Below, one piece after another: positions 13,718 to 25,763 of a stretch of 64,000 bases of DNA. How positions within the stretch are numbered: the stretch's first letter is position 1; every line of letters starts with the position of its first letter. The DNA is taken from contig NC_085865.1 of NCBI RefSeq assembly GCF_034702125.1, forward strand, positions 27,457,040-27,521,039, read 5' to 3'. The stretch is from Engraulis encrasicolus. Lineage: Eukaryota; Chordata; Actinopteri; Clupeiformes; Engraulidae. The notes below the pieces were generated by a model. It searched no databases, had not been told where the DNA came from, and saw only the letters and a list, made by a program, of their open reading frames with translations. Both the position numbers and the translations under genes were made by a program.

Positions 13718-14959
13718 TTAAACATTTTTCCCCAGGAGAAGCCGTAGCTTCCCTAGAATCCTCTTAAGACGACTGACTTCAAGTTTATCAAAGCCCCCCT
13801 CTGCAATGAATATCTCCGTTTTCTCCAAAAATTGCTCAACATCGGGGAAATGTTCATCAATTTGGACATCCCGTGCATACTTTGTTTTTACAAGAAAAGC
13901 TTTAATATCGTCCACTGTGTAAGAGCACTCAGGAAACCCACTCTGGCGCAAAGTGCAACACACACTGCAGTCAGAAGCCTCCCCCTCACTCTCCGCATCG
14001 TTGGTGGTGGTGTTTAAATCTATTAGAACAGTACTCTTTTTTGCTTGGCGTCTAGGACGTGACTTTCCTTTTCTCTTGTGTGGTGCTTTAAACAGAGCGT
14101 CATCAAAACCAATCGACCCGTCCTCGGCAACTACAGGAGTGGGATTTTCACTATCCTGCGAAAACCCCGCCTCATTCAGTTCCATCTCATCGTTACCGTG
14201 GTCGCCCACTGACTCTGCCGATACAACCGGATCAGGGGACGCAGTAGTCATTTCAGTTTGGCTTTGCGCTGGTGGCGCGGTGTAAGTTTGGGGTTGCTCA
14301 GGCGGCTCAGGATTTTCCTCCCTCTCCCCCCCACCTTCAGACGGTGCTTCACTCTGAGAGGGCTGCCCCTCTGCATTGTGAGGTGCAGGTCGCTTTTTCG
14401 GACAATTACGCACCAAATGTCCAGTTTCCCCGCACCCAAAACACTGCATGATGTGTGTTGTGGCATAAACTACATGATTCACGCCTTCAACTTTAACGTT
14501 GATTGTCAACTCCAGGTCGCGGTCTCCTTCAATAATCATGTACAAAAAGCGTCGGAAAGACACGACATGCTTCAGTAGAGGGTTCTTACTCGCTATGCCG
14601 ATCTTTTTAATTGGGGAAACAATTTTTCCATGCCTAGCTAAGGATTCAAGCAAGATATCATCCTTTACAAAAGGCGGCACATTTGAAATAATTACTTTCT
14701 TCGCAGGGGTGGACAACGGAAGCACAGGCAAGTATTCGCCACCCACACCAATTCCACTTTGAACCAATGCGTTAGCCCACTCTACTTTTTCAAGAAACAA
14801 AACAACCGCATTGTTCATACGAGCAGCCGACACTATTTTCTCGTGTCCAACAAGCTCCCCCACCGCCAGACTACACTTCTCCACACTATCAGAGGTGTTG
14901 ATCCTAATTCCGTGCTGTCGGGTGATAGATTCAAACCTCCCCGCACCTGAGGCGGTCAT
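13718..14959 (-). CDS. LINE ORF1: nucleic-acid-binding protein
   Basis: A 413-residue protein expected to coat the LINE RNA in a ribonucleoprotein. The first in-frame ATG is at 14959 (MTASGAGRFES); the open frame continues upstream to a GTG at 15013. Residues about 88-120 (VIISNVPPFV, then LARHGKIV) look like an RRM-type fold. A CCHC zinc knuckle, CFGCGETGHLVRNC, sits at about 173-186. After it comes a low-complexity Pro/Glu/Ser/Thr-rich stretch and a basic patch (HKRKGKSRPRRQAKK). This RRM-like then CCHC order fits Tx1-group ORF1. It is intact and lies just upstream of ORF2. Confidence 0.88.
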   Translation of the reverse strand: MTASGAGRFESITRQHGIRINTSDSVEKCSLAVGELVGHEKIVSAARMNNAVVLFLEKVEWANALVQSGIGVGGEYLPVLPLSTPAKKVIISNVPPFVKDDILLESLARHGKIVSPIKKIGIASKNPLLKHVVSFRRFLYMIIEGDRDLELTINVKVEGVNHVVYATTHIMQCFGCGETGHLVRNCPKKRPAPHNAEGQPSQSEAPSEGGGEREENPEPPEQPQTYTAPPAQSQTEMTTASPDPVVSAESVGDHGNDEMELNEAGFSQDSENPTPVVAEDGSIGFDDALFKAPHKRKGKSRPRRQAKKSTVLIDLNTTTNDAESEGEASDCSVCCTLRQSGFPECSYTVDDIKAFLVKTKYARDVQIDEHFPDVEQFLEKTEIFIAEGGFDKLEVSRLKRILGKLRLLLGKNV

Positions 14960-15169
14960 GCTTGCGACAAGCAGACGCTCAAGCCCGGGAGGGAAAAGCC
15001 CACACCGGGTCACAACACCAAATTACCGGTACGACAAATAAACAAATCAGCAAAACCAACCATACATAGAAAAGTTAGAAAAGCTAGAGAGAGGTAGAGT
15101 GCAAACACTCACTCACTCAGACACTCACTCACACGCTCCGCAGCTCCACCCACTCGCTCACCCATGCGC

Positions 15170-15170
<1 letters not shown>

Positions 15171-15234
<64 letters not shown>
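15171..15234. repeat. (GA)n(GACA)n tract at the 5' junction of the LINE
   Basis: GA dinucleotides (15171-15194) pass into GACA tetranucleotides. In the LINE's direction this reads (TGTC)n(TC)n followed by the element's first bases. Confidence 0.95.
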
Positions 15235-15235
<1 letters not shown>

Positions 15236-15773
15236 CACCCTTATTAGTATTTCTGGAGCGTTATGAGTTATAGGAAGTGACTGAGTAAGCTCATTGGCAT
15301 TTGGGACAGTGCAGAGAAGTGCAGAGGCTTTCACACACGCATGCACGAACACACACACACACACAGAGAGAAATACAAATACAAGAGAACTGTGCATATA
15401 CATCAAAGGCTCCCTGCCTGTTCTCAGAAGCTGCTTTTGAAAACACATCTTTTGTGCTCTTGTTTACACATATGCAGAGGTTTAGAATTCACATTTTGAA
15501 ACTCAGGATTAAAGAAAATGTCCCATTGACAGGGCTAAAACGCACCTGCCACAATGCAGTTTTTATTTTTGTCTACATGCCGTAATCGGCTAAAAAATAT
15601 CTGCATTTCGAAATGGCTGCATATGTGTAACCAGCACTTCAGTGTCTACAAAATGAAATGATGCTGAGCCAACAGCAATGATAATCACAAGCAAATATGT
15701 TAAGGAAAAGGATTCTCTATTTGTGTTGAGTACATGAAGACATACACAGAAGAATAAAAAAATGAAAATTAAA
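15235..15773. other. non-coding, short (AC)n near 15350-15365
   Basis: No gene is recognised. Confidence 0.5.
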
Positions 15774-15849
15774 CGAATGAATGAATGAATGAATGAATGA
15801 ATGAATGAATGAATGAATGAATGAATGAATGAATGAATGAATGAATGAA
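15774..15849. repeat. (AATG)n tetranucleotide microsatellite
   Basis: About 18 GAAT/AATG units in a row. Confidence 0.97.
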
Positions 15850-16265
15850 GTGGTGCCCAAACATCCTTAGCTTTCAGCATACAGCTGCATACCAACAGAT
15901 TTCTACAATTTGCATGGACAAGCTTGTTCTGCTTTTTGTAAGGTTGCAATTTTCAATGCCCCTCTCTGTCCAATTTGTATTTCAGTGATGTATAGCCTAC
16001 CTTGCAAGCTCTCTTGGCATCATGATCATGAAACTTGCTGAGTCCTGGCCGTCTCTCTCAGAACGAACAGCTGATGTGAATACATGAATGAGTGCTTGAT
16101 CAGAATGTATAGTGAGTGAGAGCCTCATTTTATCTGCAAGATGTGAGCAACAACGATAAGAGTCTTATACCCAGTTGCACAGGGACGTTAAGCAGCACAC
16201 AATCATAATCCTCTACTTTTAATTAAAACTCCTGGGTATCCACTTTGTTCAGTACATTATATGCG

Positions 16266-16288
16266 CACACACACACACACACGACACG

Positions 16289-16319
<31 letters not shown>

Positions 16320-16333
16320 GCGCGCCACGCATG

Positions 16334-16386
<53 letters not shown>

Positions 16387-16394
16387 GCACGCAT

Positions 16395-16462
<68 letters not shown>
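16266..16462. repeat. compound (CA)n/(CG) microsatellite
   Basis: CA runs with GCGCGC and ATGCAC interruptions. The three interrupted blocks look like internal duplications of the array itself. Confidence 0.95.
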
Positions 16463-16464
<2 letters not shown>

Positions 16465-16686
16465 TGTGGATCGTGGACACACTGCTAAAGAAAAAGGGAA
16501 TACCATATCTTGGTTGGTTATAAGTTTTAGTCATGTGCGTGCAAAACTGGAAAGTCACACATTGTCATAGCTTTGGTCATTTGGTTCATAGTTCACAACT
16601 GAAACTCCAATGTGCTTCCCTTATGTCTTTTTGACTGCTGTCTTGGTCCAACAGTATGCATAATTCACTGTAAACTTGAAGGGGTT
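16463..16686. other. non-coding, no recognised feature
   Basis: Short unassigned spacer. Confidence 0.4.
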
Positions 16687-16800
16687 CAGCGGTTCTCAAC
16701 CTTTTTGAAGAAATACATACCCTGACCTCTTCATAAACATTTCAACAGCCCTCGGACCTCTTCATAAGCATGCCAACGCCACCCACCCAACAGCATGACG
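16687..16800 (+). mobile_element. hAT-like terminal fragment
   Basis: The segment starts CAGCGGTTCTCAACC, the typical outer end of Charlie-like hAT elements. It contains two diverged copies of a stretch reading GACCTCTTCATAA(A/G)CAT. No matching opposite end was found nearby. Confidence 0.45.
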
Positions 16801-18097
16801 TCAAAGATTATAAAAACATCATAGCCTAGTAATTATAATTACTTTTATAGTATGCTATTATTGATTATCTTGTATTTTTATATAACTTTGTAGAATGGTG
16901 TGAGAGCTTCCATTCAATTTGATTTCCTTCATTCTTCACCCTACAGGAGAGACGCTCAATGGTCTTGAATTGCAGAAAGATTGCAGATATCCTGTTCACT
17001 ACTTTTCTAATGGTAATAGTCTTCCCCCTTCTCCCCTTTCCCTCCTACCATCAACTCTTTCCTTTGGGCTTTTTGTTTACTCGACTGCTCTCTCTGGGAG
17101 GGCGGCATGCCTTGTTTCTCACGAATGCCACAGTACGACTAGTGTTCAAATTTGAAAATGAAATTCAATTTCCAAACCATGACGAACCTCTGGGATGTTG
17201 TACAGTAACTATGCCAACTCTGAACGTCCATGTAGGTGGCCTTTCAAGGGGTTAATGGTCTCCTGCTACACTGCCGCCCACCTCCCCCAAAGGACCCACC
17301 AAACCACTGAGGCACCAAACACTGTCATGGCATCCTAGTCGGAGTGGAAGGAGTGCGCACGTGCTGATGCCAGCCATCACCCGGCAGGGTGCTGACAAGG
17401 GACAAACAAAGTGAGGCACTGAAATAAATTCAATTTCAGCAGAGAAATTGTGACATGCTTTCCCGTTTGGCAACCTCTGTGAATCTATCTCTGTCTGTGC
17501 GTATGTGTGTGCATGTGTGTGGTGCTTTCACAGATAGTATATTTAGCCATGGGCAGAAAATTGAAGATAAATAATAATAAAAAGAAAAAAAAAAAAAAAG
17601 AAAAAAAAAGGAATGACAGTGAGCAAGGATACGACAAGAAGAGAAATGAGAAGAAGGCCAAGGTTGGTGCTGATTTATTAGTGCTTGTTTTCTCCTCCTT
17701 TTTGTACGAGGCTAACGTGACAAGGTCTGGTCTGAACTAGGGAGATACAGTGAGGGGAAGGGAAAGGGAAAGGACAAGGCCTTGACATCAAAACAAACCC
17801 ACACAACCACAAAAAATAGTAAACTTCACAAACAATGAAATACTGTCCTCTCTCACCTTTTATGGGAAAGACAAAGTCAATAAATGACACTATCGCCTAG
17901 CGCTGTGTGTTGCAAAAAGATCCACAGAACTGCACAAAATGTGAGCTGAGAGTAACACACAGATATTCTTCACTTGTAGACATATGACAGGCAGCAGAGA
18001 CAGAGACATAGTGTGGCATTGTGTGTGTGTGTGTGTATCCCTGTGTATGGGGTTTGGGTTGAACTGTCAGGTTTGGTAAATAGCCTATACATAGATT

Positions 18098-18100
<3 letters not shown>
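16801..18100. other. non-coding; A-rich tract near 17570-17610
   Basis: A poly(A)-like run with G interruptions lies at about 17575-17610. Otherwise only short frames without domains. Confidence 0.5.

Positions 18101-18174
<74 letters not shown>
18101..18174. repeat. (GT)n microsatellite
   Basis: GT run, followed by two copies of a TTTACTACATGTGTGTG unit. Confidence 0.96.
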
Positions 18175-18176
<2 letters not shown>

Positions 18177-20370
18177 ACTACATGTGTGTGTTTACTACAT
18201 GTGTGTGTTTGATGAACTAAGGGGAATAAAATAGAAGAGCGAGGGCAAAAATGCTCTCATTTACAGCCAATCTTTACTTTCCGGAGCTGCGGTTGAATAG
18301 GAGCCGCAGACGATGTGCTCATCAAGCAACTTGTGTGCCATCTCTCTGGGCCGCATAATTATTGTGTACACTGAGAGGCTCTCAAATGTATTTTGAAAGG
18401 GAATTGTAAAAGAGGCAGTCGGCAAATTGGGATTTGAACTTCAAATGTAATTTTCGAGAAATTCTCATCACGAATTCAATCTGTTGTGGGGAGTCTTCTG
18501 TATAAGGCCATGTTGGGTGTGAAAAAAAAGATCTAAATTCTTCCCTTGATCACAAAGGTTGTGTATACTTTTTGCTATGTATTCCAGCACATTTCTCTGA
18601 CTTTCCATCTGTTGCTTACTTCTCATTTGTCTGTTTGTGAGGGCAAATGTGCAATGCAGAGTTTGAAGAGTCATGGTTTGGTTCTCCCTCCCTCACTCAA
18701 CATACTGGCTTGAGTTTGCTACACTGGAATATGCAAAAGGTCACTTGCTCAAAGTGTTAAAGGTTAAGCTAATTATGATCCAGGGCCCCCTTTTCTACTT
18801 GGCCTTGAAGCATTGGTACAATGTCGACTCACTCAGGACCCACACCCTCTAATTTTCAAGTCCATAAGCTGTAGGGGACCACCGAGGTGACCACCATGGT
18901 AACAGTGAAGGATTTGTATACCGATGTGTGAAATATCTGGTGTCCACCCAACCAGTGGTTACCCAGATTTGAGAAACACAGTGATTAGTGAAAGCTCACC
19001 TTAAATAAGCCATTTACTTACGAGGAATCACTGCAATCTGGTTAAGCACTTGTTATAGAAACCAGCTATTCTGCAATACCGTCCGACATGTGGTGACTTT
19101 GCCGGACATCTCAAGGCAACTGGTATCTATCCCTATAACCTGACCCTGGGACAAAATGATTAGACCTGTCATTAGACCTGTACTAGTGTTACTATTTTGA
19201 CTCAGGATCCATATATTGTAATTGGACATGGGACAAAATTAAACTCACTTTCCAGTTCAATCATTCACCTTCTTGCTACAAAAGTCTTCAAAAATGTACA
19301 AAGGAGAATGACAGACAACAGATGCCTGGGGGTGGAACGCTAAATGTCTGACGAGGGCCACCATGTTCGGCAAATCTGAACATGGAATCGATGTCACTTC
19401 TGATGAGTGTCTCCAGGGCTGGTTCTGCGTGCCTAACAGCCTCTGGTCTTTTTTGTGGTCCTCTCTTCCTTTGTGAAATACAAGGACACACTGGCACACA
19501 GACAGGCAGACAGGCAGACAGACAGACAGACAGACAGACAGAGAGTACAGTGGGCTGAGATGTCCAGTGTAGAGGAGAAGGAAGAGAGAATGATGATCAT
19601 ATTCTGTGAACACAATTGTGTTGGGTGTATTTCCTTTCTGTTTCTCTCTAGTTACACTTCATCCAAAGACTAGTGAAAAATAAATGATGTCATTGTCTCA
19701 TAATTAGCACGTGGGATGTTGATTTTGAATTTCCTGCAATTTCAGTCTGTCCTTTTTAACCTTTGCTGTGTGTTTGCATTTTGCATATTTTGTGTTGTAC
19801 ACCATGTACCACATCGTGACATGGAGGTGACAGAAATAGTTCCTCCAGCTTGTGATTTACAAATGAAAGGTGACAGCCCACAACAAATGTAGTAGCCTTT
19901 TTAGTGAAATGAGAAGCAGATGGACTGAGATTGTTGTCTATTATTTTGAAGCCGCTTCCAACAACAATACAAGTCACTCATTCGGGAACGCTGTGGGTAT
20001 GCATATGGAAATTTGGATCTAAATTTAAATACTGTCTCTAAAGACAAAGTCCTCAGCAGGCTCTTCGAGAAAAGAAAAGAAAAATGAAAAATAAATGAAA
20101 ATTGAAATAAAGAGGAAAGAGCCAGCTTTTATGAAGCCATTTTTTCCCCTTTGCTATCATTCACATCTTTGCCATCTGCTGATACGAACAAAAGTTTCAG
20201 AATCAGAAACTTTAAGCACCCCCCTTTTTAGCTGCAGCCAGCACATTTCTCCAACAATAATGTTTTGTTTCTCAGTGTCTGTGTCTCTGCAGATGATTTG
20301 TCAGTGTGTCTTCCCTGCTTCCTCCATATGTACTGCATACTATTTTAGTGACGTGAATCTTGTCTTGCAA
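18175..20370. other. non-coding; (GACA)n at 19498-19541
   Basis: Nothing coding is recognised. A GACA/GGCA tetranucleotide run lies at 19498-19541. The segment ending near 18981 (GATTTGAGAAACACAGTG) resembles a Charlie-like hAT terminus on the minus strand, but no partner end was found. Confidence 0.45.
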
Positions 20371-20521
20371 TGGCCTTATATTTGCTTTTGCGTAACATGT
20401 CCTGGAGCATCACGGGTCCAAGAGGTTCGTGGGCTGCGCATTCCACGATGCTCCTTGAAAATAGAAGTCGTGTCTATTTTCCTACGCGGACATCCACGTT
20501 CAATGAGCGGGCTCCATTGAA

Positions 20522-20733
20522 AATGAATGGCTGCTGCCCGCGGATAGAATGTGGACGCTGACGGTAGATACACACCGAGATATTCACGTTCGCTTCACGT
20601 GTCCGGGAGGTTCCCGGGCTGCCTTGCACACTGCACAGTGAGCGTCCACGTTCTATCCGTGGTCAGCAGCCATTCATTTACTCCTGGACACGTGAAGCGA
20701 ACGCGAATATCTGGATGTGTATGTACCGTCAGC
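20522..20733. repeat. interlocked inverted repeats, possible MITE
   Basis: Block A (20522-20560) is the reverse complement of 20640-20679, and block B (20558-20610) is the reverse complement of 20681-20733. The order is therefore A, B, A-inverted, B-inverted, all CpG-containing. Upstream sequence to about 20480 carries related pieces (TCCACGTTC, CCATTGAAAATGAATGG). The boundaries are uncertain. Confidence 0.65.
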
Positions 20734-22378
20734 AGCCTTCAAGCTATCCACAATTCCATGCAGGACCATAGCTGCCTTAAAGGTATCCACAATTACATAC
20801 AGGACCATGCAGGGCCTTAGCTACCGTCAAGGTATCCACAATTACATGAAAGACCTTAGCTGCCTTCAAGGTATACACAATTACATGCAGGACCTTGCAT
20901 GACTTTAACTGCCTTCAAGGTAGCCACAATTACATGCAGGACCTTACCTGCCTTCAAGGTATCCACAATTACATTCAGGACCATGACGGACCTTAGCTGC
21001 CTTCAAGGTATCCACAATTACATGGATGACTTTAGCTGCCTTCAAGGTAGCCACGATTACATGCAGGACCTTAGCTGTCTTCAAGGTATCCACAATTACA
21101 TTCAGGACCATGCAGGACCTTAGCTGCCTTCAAGGTATCCACAATTACATGCAGGACCATGACGGACCTTAGCTGCCTTCAAGGTATCCACAATTACATG
21201 CAAGACCATTCATGACCTTAGCTGTCTTCAAGGTATCCACAATATTTAATTGCATGACTTTAGCTGCCTTCAAGGTAGCCACAATTACATGCAGGACCTT
21301 AGCTGCCTTCAAGGTAGCCAAATTTACATGCAGGACCAGGCAGGACCTTAGCTGCCTTCAAGGTATCCACAATTGCATGCAGGACCTTAGTTGCCTTCAA
21401 GGTATCCACATGTACACGCAGGACCTTAGCTGTCTTCAAGGTATCCACATTTAGAAGCAGGACCATGAATGACCTTAGCTGCCTTCAAGTTATCCACAAT
21501 TACATGCAGGACCTTGCATGACTTTAGCTGCCTTCAAGGTTTCCACAATTACATGCAGGAACATACAGGACCTTAGCTGCCTTCAATGTATCCGCAATTA
21601 CATGCACAACCATGCAGGACCTTAGCTGCCTTCAAGGTTTCCACAATTACATGCAGGACCATGCAGGACCTTAGCTGCCTTCAAGGTATCCACAATTACA
21701 TGCAGGACCATGCAGGACCTTAGCTGCCTTCAAGGTATCCACAATTTCATGCAGGACCATGCAGGACCTTAGCTGCCTTCAATGTATCCACATTTACATG
21801 TAGGACCTTACATGACTTTAGCTGCCTTCAATGTAGCCACAATTACATACAGGACCATGCAGGACCTAAGCTGCCTTCAAGGTATCGACAATTGCATTCA
21901 GGACCATGCAGGACCTTAGCTGCCTTTAAGGTATCCACGATTATATTCAGGACCATGCATGAGCTTAGCTGCCTTCAAGGTATCCACAATTACATGCAGG
22001 ACCTTGCATGACTTTAGCTGCCTTCAAGGTCTAGTAACATTTTTGGACATACTCAAGAAGGACGCGGGAGCCCAGAGTACAAGTGAACTGAAAAGATGTA
22101 TGTAGAATCGGGATGACTGGAAGTAACAATGGAAGGCTCGTCTGAGTACGACCTAGAGAGCCTTCAAGGTAGCCACAATTACATGCAGGACCATACAGGA
22201 CCTTAGCTGCCTTCAAGGTATCCACAATTACATGCAGGACCATGAAGGACCTTAGCTGCCTTCAAGGTATCCAAGATTACATGCAGGACCTTAGCTGCCT
22301 TCAAGGTATCCACAATTACATTTAGGACCATGCAGGACCTTAGCTGCCTTCAGGTATCCACAATTACGCAAGGTATCC
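20734..22378. repeat. minisatellite with 39-bp and 49-bp units
   Basis: About 35 head-to-tail copies of a unit running CTGCCTTCAAGGTATCCACA, then ATTACATGCAGGACCTTAG (39 bp). Many copies are 49 bp because ATGCAGGACC is doubled. Copies differ by a few substitutions. The array is broken once by 130 bp of unrelated sequence (22031-22160) and fades out at about 22378. Open frames through it are products of the repeat. Confidence 0.95.
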
Positions 22379-24751
22379 ACTCCTCTGGGACATAGGGTGT
22401 TGGGTACCAGTGATGTGCGGGCTGAGCCAAAGTCAGCGGGTGTTTGCTGTTAACTGCGGTCGACCGCAGGCACAGGTTATGAAATCATATTTTTAATGAT
22501 ATTCGGGTCGGTTTCGGTCGGTCAGGACCTTTGAAATGATACCGAATTTTATTGTAGGCTATAGTTTGTAGTAAATATTTTTTTTAAAAACCCTTTCCAT
22601 GTGGTGTGTGCACTGACTAAGTTACATCAACAAATATCAAAGTGCTTTAAAATTTAAAAACAATATGACTAGAACATGGGCACCTAATACAAAGTTTGCA
22701 TTCAAAGACAAAGTTTGCAACCATCAAGAAAGTAATTCGGCTTGTTGGGCTGGACATTGTGCTGCTATGTGTGTATATGGGCCTGTTTGTGCATGCCAGA
22801 ATTTGAGAGCAAGTATGCCTGTGTGTGTTTGTGCGCACACTCACACACAGATGTGTTGGCCTTGTAGCCTGACAGTAACTGTAAAATAATTCTAAGACGA
22901 GGTCGTATTTCAGTACAATATCATTTGAAAATAGTGACAATATAAATTCACCATCTGCTGGCAGCCCTGGCTTTTTGAGTAAGGCTTAACAGACTTCTCG
23001 GACAGCAACAGACTCTTTACAGCACCTGTGATGACAGTGGAATGGAGGCACACGTCAGCTGAAGGGGGGGACACCTCTCTAAGTGCCATCCCATTTGGGT
23101 GAATGAGGTTGTCACACAAAATTCTGCTGTCCCCTTGTCAACCGTGGCTGGTATAAAATAGCATAGATTTTAGGTCGACAGGGTCATTGATCATGTTGTC
23201 ACAACACAATGCCGGCTATTTACTGTGTCCATGTGCTTGAATGTGGCACCAAGCACAGTATGAGGCTGATTAGAGTGATTTTGATGTCCTGTTTTGATGG
23301 GGCTTTTGTGTTCAAAGTGGATGTTGGTTGTGGTTGTGGCTGCTTGGGAAAGGTGCCAGATCTTCCAGAGAGGTGCGAGTTCATAGTTTAAAAAAGATGT
23401 AACACTTACAGAGTCGATTCAACATCCTCTAGATCAGTGTTTCTTAACTGGTGGGACAGGACCCGAAAGTCGGTCCTGGGTAGTTTGTGGCGTGGTGGTG
23501 TAAAAATGTACTAATTCGCCTTTTCCTTAATTGAGACAAGATGCAGTAGGCCTAATTAATAAATGACTGTCATGCCGAAGAGACAGTAAAACATTGTTAA
23601 TTCCTTTCTTTCCACTAGTTGACATGTTGTTTGTCAGCATAAAATACAAATGTTGATGCAGAATATACTGTATGTATGTTTTCAAATACACGGCTATATT
23701 TTCTGTAAACAGTTTCTGACAGCACCTCACAAAAAATGGGTCACAACAACATGATGTCTGTGGAAAATTGTGGGTCCGCATTACTATTTCAGTTAATAGA
23801 TTTTTTTTCTAGATTTTAGATCCAATCTACCTCAGGGTACTCTATTAAGTGTTGAACTAGCACTACATTTTCTTTTACTGAGTTCAGACTACAGTATGTA
23901 TGTATATCTATGTATGTACTCTATATATGTACATATGTATGTTAACCCAAACACTGAATAACCACTTTAGAGACGCACATGGGAAGCACATGTACACAAA
24001 TGAAGCTTAAGCCTTAAGAATTACATGCAAAGGTGTCAAACGAGGATTAGTAACACTGTAAACTGAAATGAATATCATACAGTCAAGATGCATGTGCTCA
24101 ACTCTTATCCAGTGTCTGATTGCAAGCAATGGGTGTAGTATGACTATGCTAACCAAACTGGAAAATGTTCTTCCTGAGACAGCCCCAATTACAGCAAGTA
24201 GGCCTACACATTGGCTATTTGGCTCGAACTGACTGTCTGAGTACCCATCTACAGTGTATATACTGTACTGTATATCTGGATGAGAGAGCTGTGAATCTCA
24301 TAACTCTGCCTTCAGTTGTGTGACACCTCATAATCTGTCATGCTCAAAGGGGAGAAATGGCTCTGACAGGAGCCATCAGGAGGATCAATGCCCTGTTTGA
24401 TGGCCTCTTTTGTTGGGCCGTCATCTTCACGTCGCCCCTGTAAAGCAGACAAGGCCATTAAGGTTTCAGCCCGTGTTCCAACACAGGAAGCAAAATATCA
24501 CGTCACATTACAGCAAGCTTTTCTGAAAGCCACTAAGATGAGTCACAAACAGTGAGGTCACCAACATCTGTCCAGTTGCCAAGGCAAAAAGTCACACTGT
24601 CACAACAGTCACACAGAACACTGAACGCCACTCTTTGCCAGCTGCTTGAATATGTTTAGCTCCAAGTGACAGTGGAGGACCTGTTGTAGATGTCATGTTG
24701 TTGGAGGTTCTTGGTGTAGTATGGAAAGAGGATGGGGATGGTGGGGCGGTC
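22379..24751. other. non-coding; two hAT-like terminal fragments
   Basis: Two short stretches resemble hAT outer ends: one near 22413 (CAGTGATGTGCGGG) and one at 23434 (CAGTGTTTCTTAACTGGTGGG). Neither has a confident partner end. No gene is recognised. Confidence 0.4.
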
Positions 24752-24927
<176 letters not shown>

Positions 24928-25102
24928 TGTATGTGTGTTTGTTGGGTTGAGTGGGTGTGATTGAACACTTCTAGAGTGATGAAATATGAGCAGTTTTTAT
25001 GAAAGGATTTTCCAAAGTCCTGCCAGAAGCCTATTTTCTCTTAAAAAGCAGAGATGTGAATTGTCTGCTGGAGATGTGCTATGACCTGGAAACAGAATTT
25101 TG

Positions 25103-25763
25103 GGTAACACTTTACTTAAAGCCAACATTATAAGCGCATTCATAACAAATTATAATGCACATTATAATTACTTACAACGTATTATGACTACACTCATAAT
25201 GCTTCATGATGCTTTATATTAACTGTTATGAATAACTATGATTCTAGCTTATAATGCTTTATAAATCCAAGGGTGTCATGAGTGCTCATGACTGGCTATA
25301 AACTAAAGGCTGCCTGATGGGGCTTATATTACATCATGGGTACCTATACCCCTCTATGCACAGACCTAGATGATAAACTGTCATAAGGGCTCATAGGATG
25401 CTATAATGTTTCATGTGAGATCACAAGTCGTCAATGTGTGCTCTAAGTAAAGTGAAGTTCATATGGATGCATCTATGCATCTATAATGCACTGTATAATG
25501 CACATCTATAATGCATCATAATGTACTGTAAGCCCCATCAGGCAGCCTGTAGTTTATATCCAGTCATGAGCACTCATAATACCCTTGGATTTATAAAGTA
25601 TTATAAACTAGATTCATGGTTATTCATTACTGTTAACATAAAGCATCATGAAACAACATGGGTGTAGTCGTAATGTGTTGTAAGTAATTATAATGTGCAT
25701 AATAATTTGCTATAAATGCGCTCATAATGCGCTATAGATATGGGCTTCATAGAAAGTGTTACC
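25103..25763. mobile_element. fold-back DNA element (MITE-like), 661 bp
   Basis: The ends are GGTAACACTTT and AAAGTGTTACC. Much of each half pairs with the other: the ATAATGCACATTATAATTAC part against GTAATTATAATGTGCAT, and the GGCTGCCTGATGGGGCTTA part against AAGCCCCATCAGGCAGCC. Flanking 8-mers are GAATTTTG and AAATTTTG, a target duplication with one mismatch. There is no coding capacity. It is probably a non-autonomous DNA transposon; the superfamily is not certain. Confidence 0.78.

Noticed and set aside
20551..21454. Open frames reading repeated LSCLQGIHNYMQD
   Set aside because: Direct translation of the 39/49-bp minisatellite; frame changes between units argue against coding.
20734..22378. 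CRISPR-like array
   Set aside because: The units are adjacent variants of one sequence without unique spacers, and the context is eukaryotic.
23434..23813. Complete hAT element starting CAGTGTTTCTTAACTGG
   Set aside because: A TCTAGAT is present at both supposed flanks, but the right side lacks a complementary end, so only a terminal fragment is supported.
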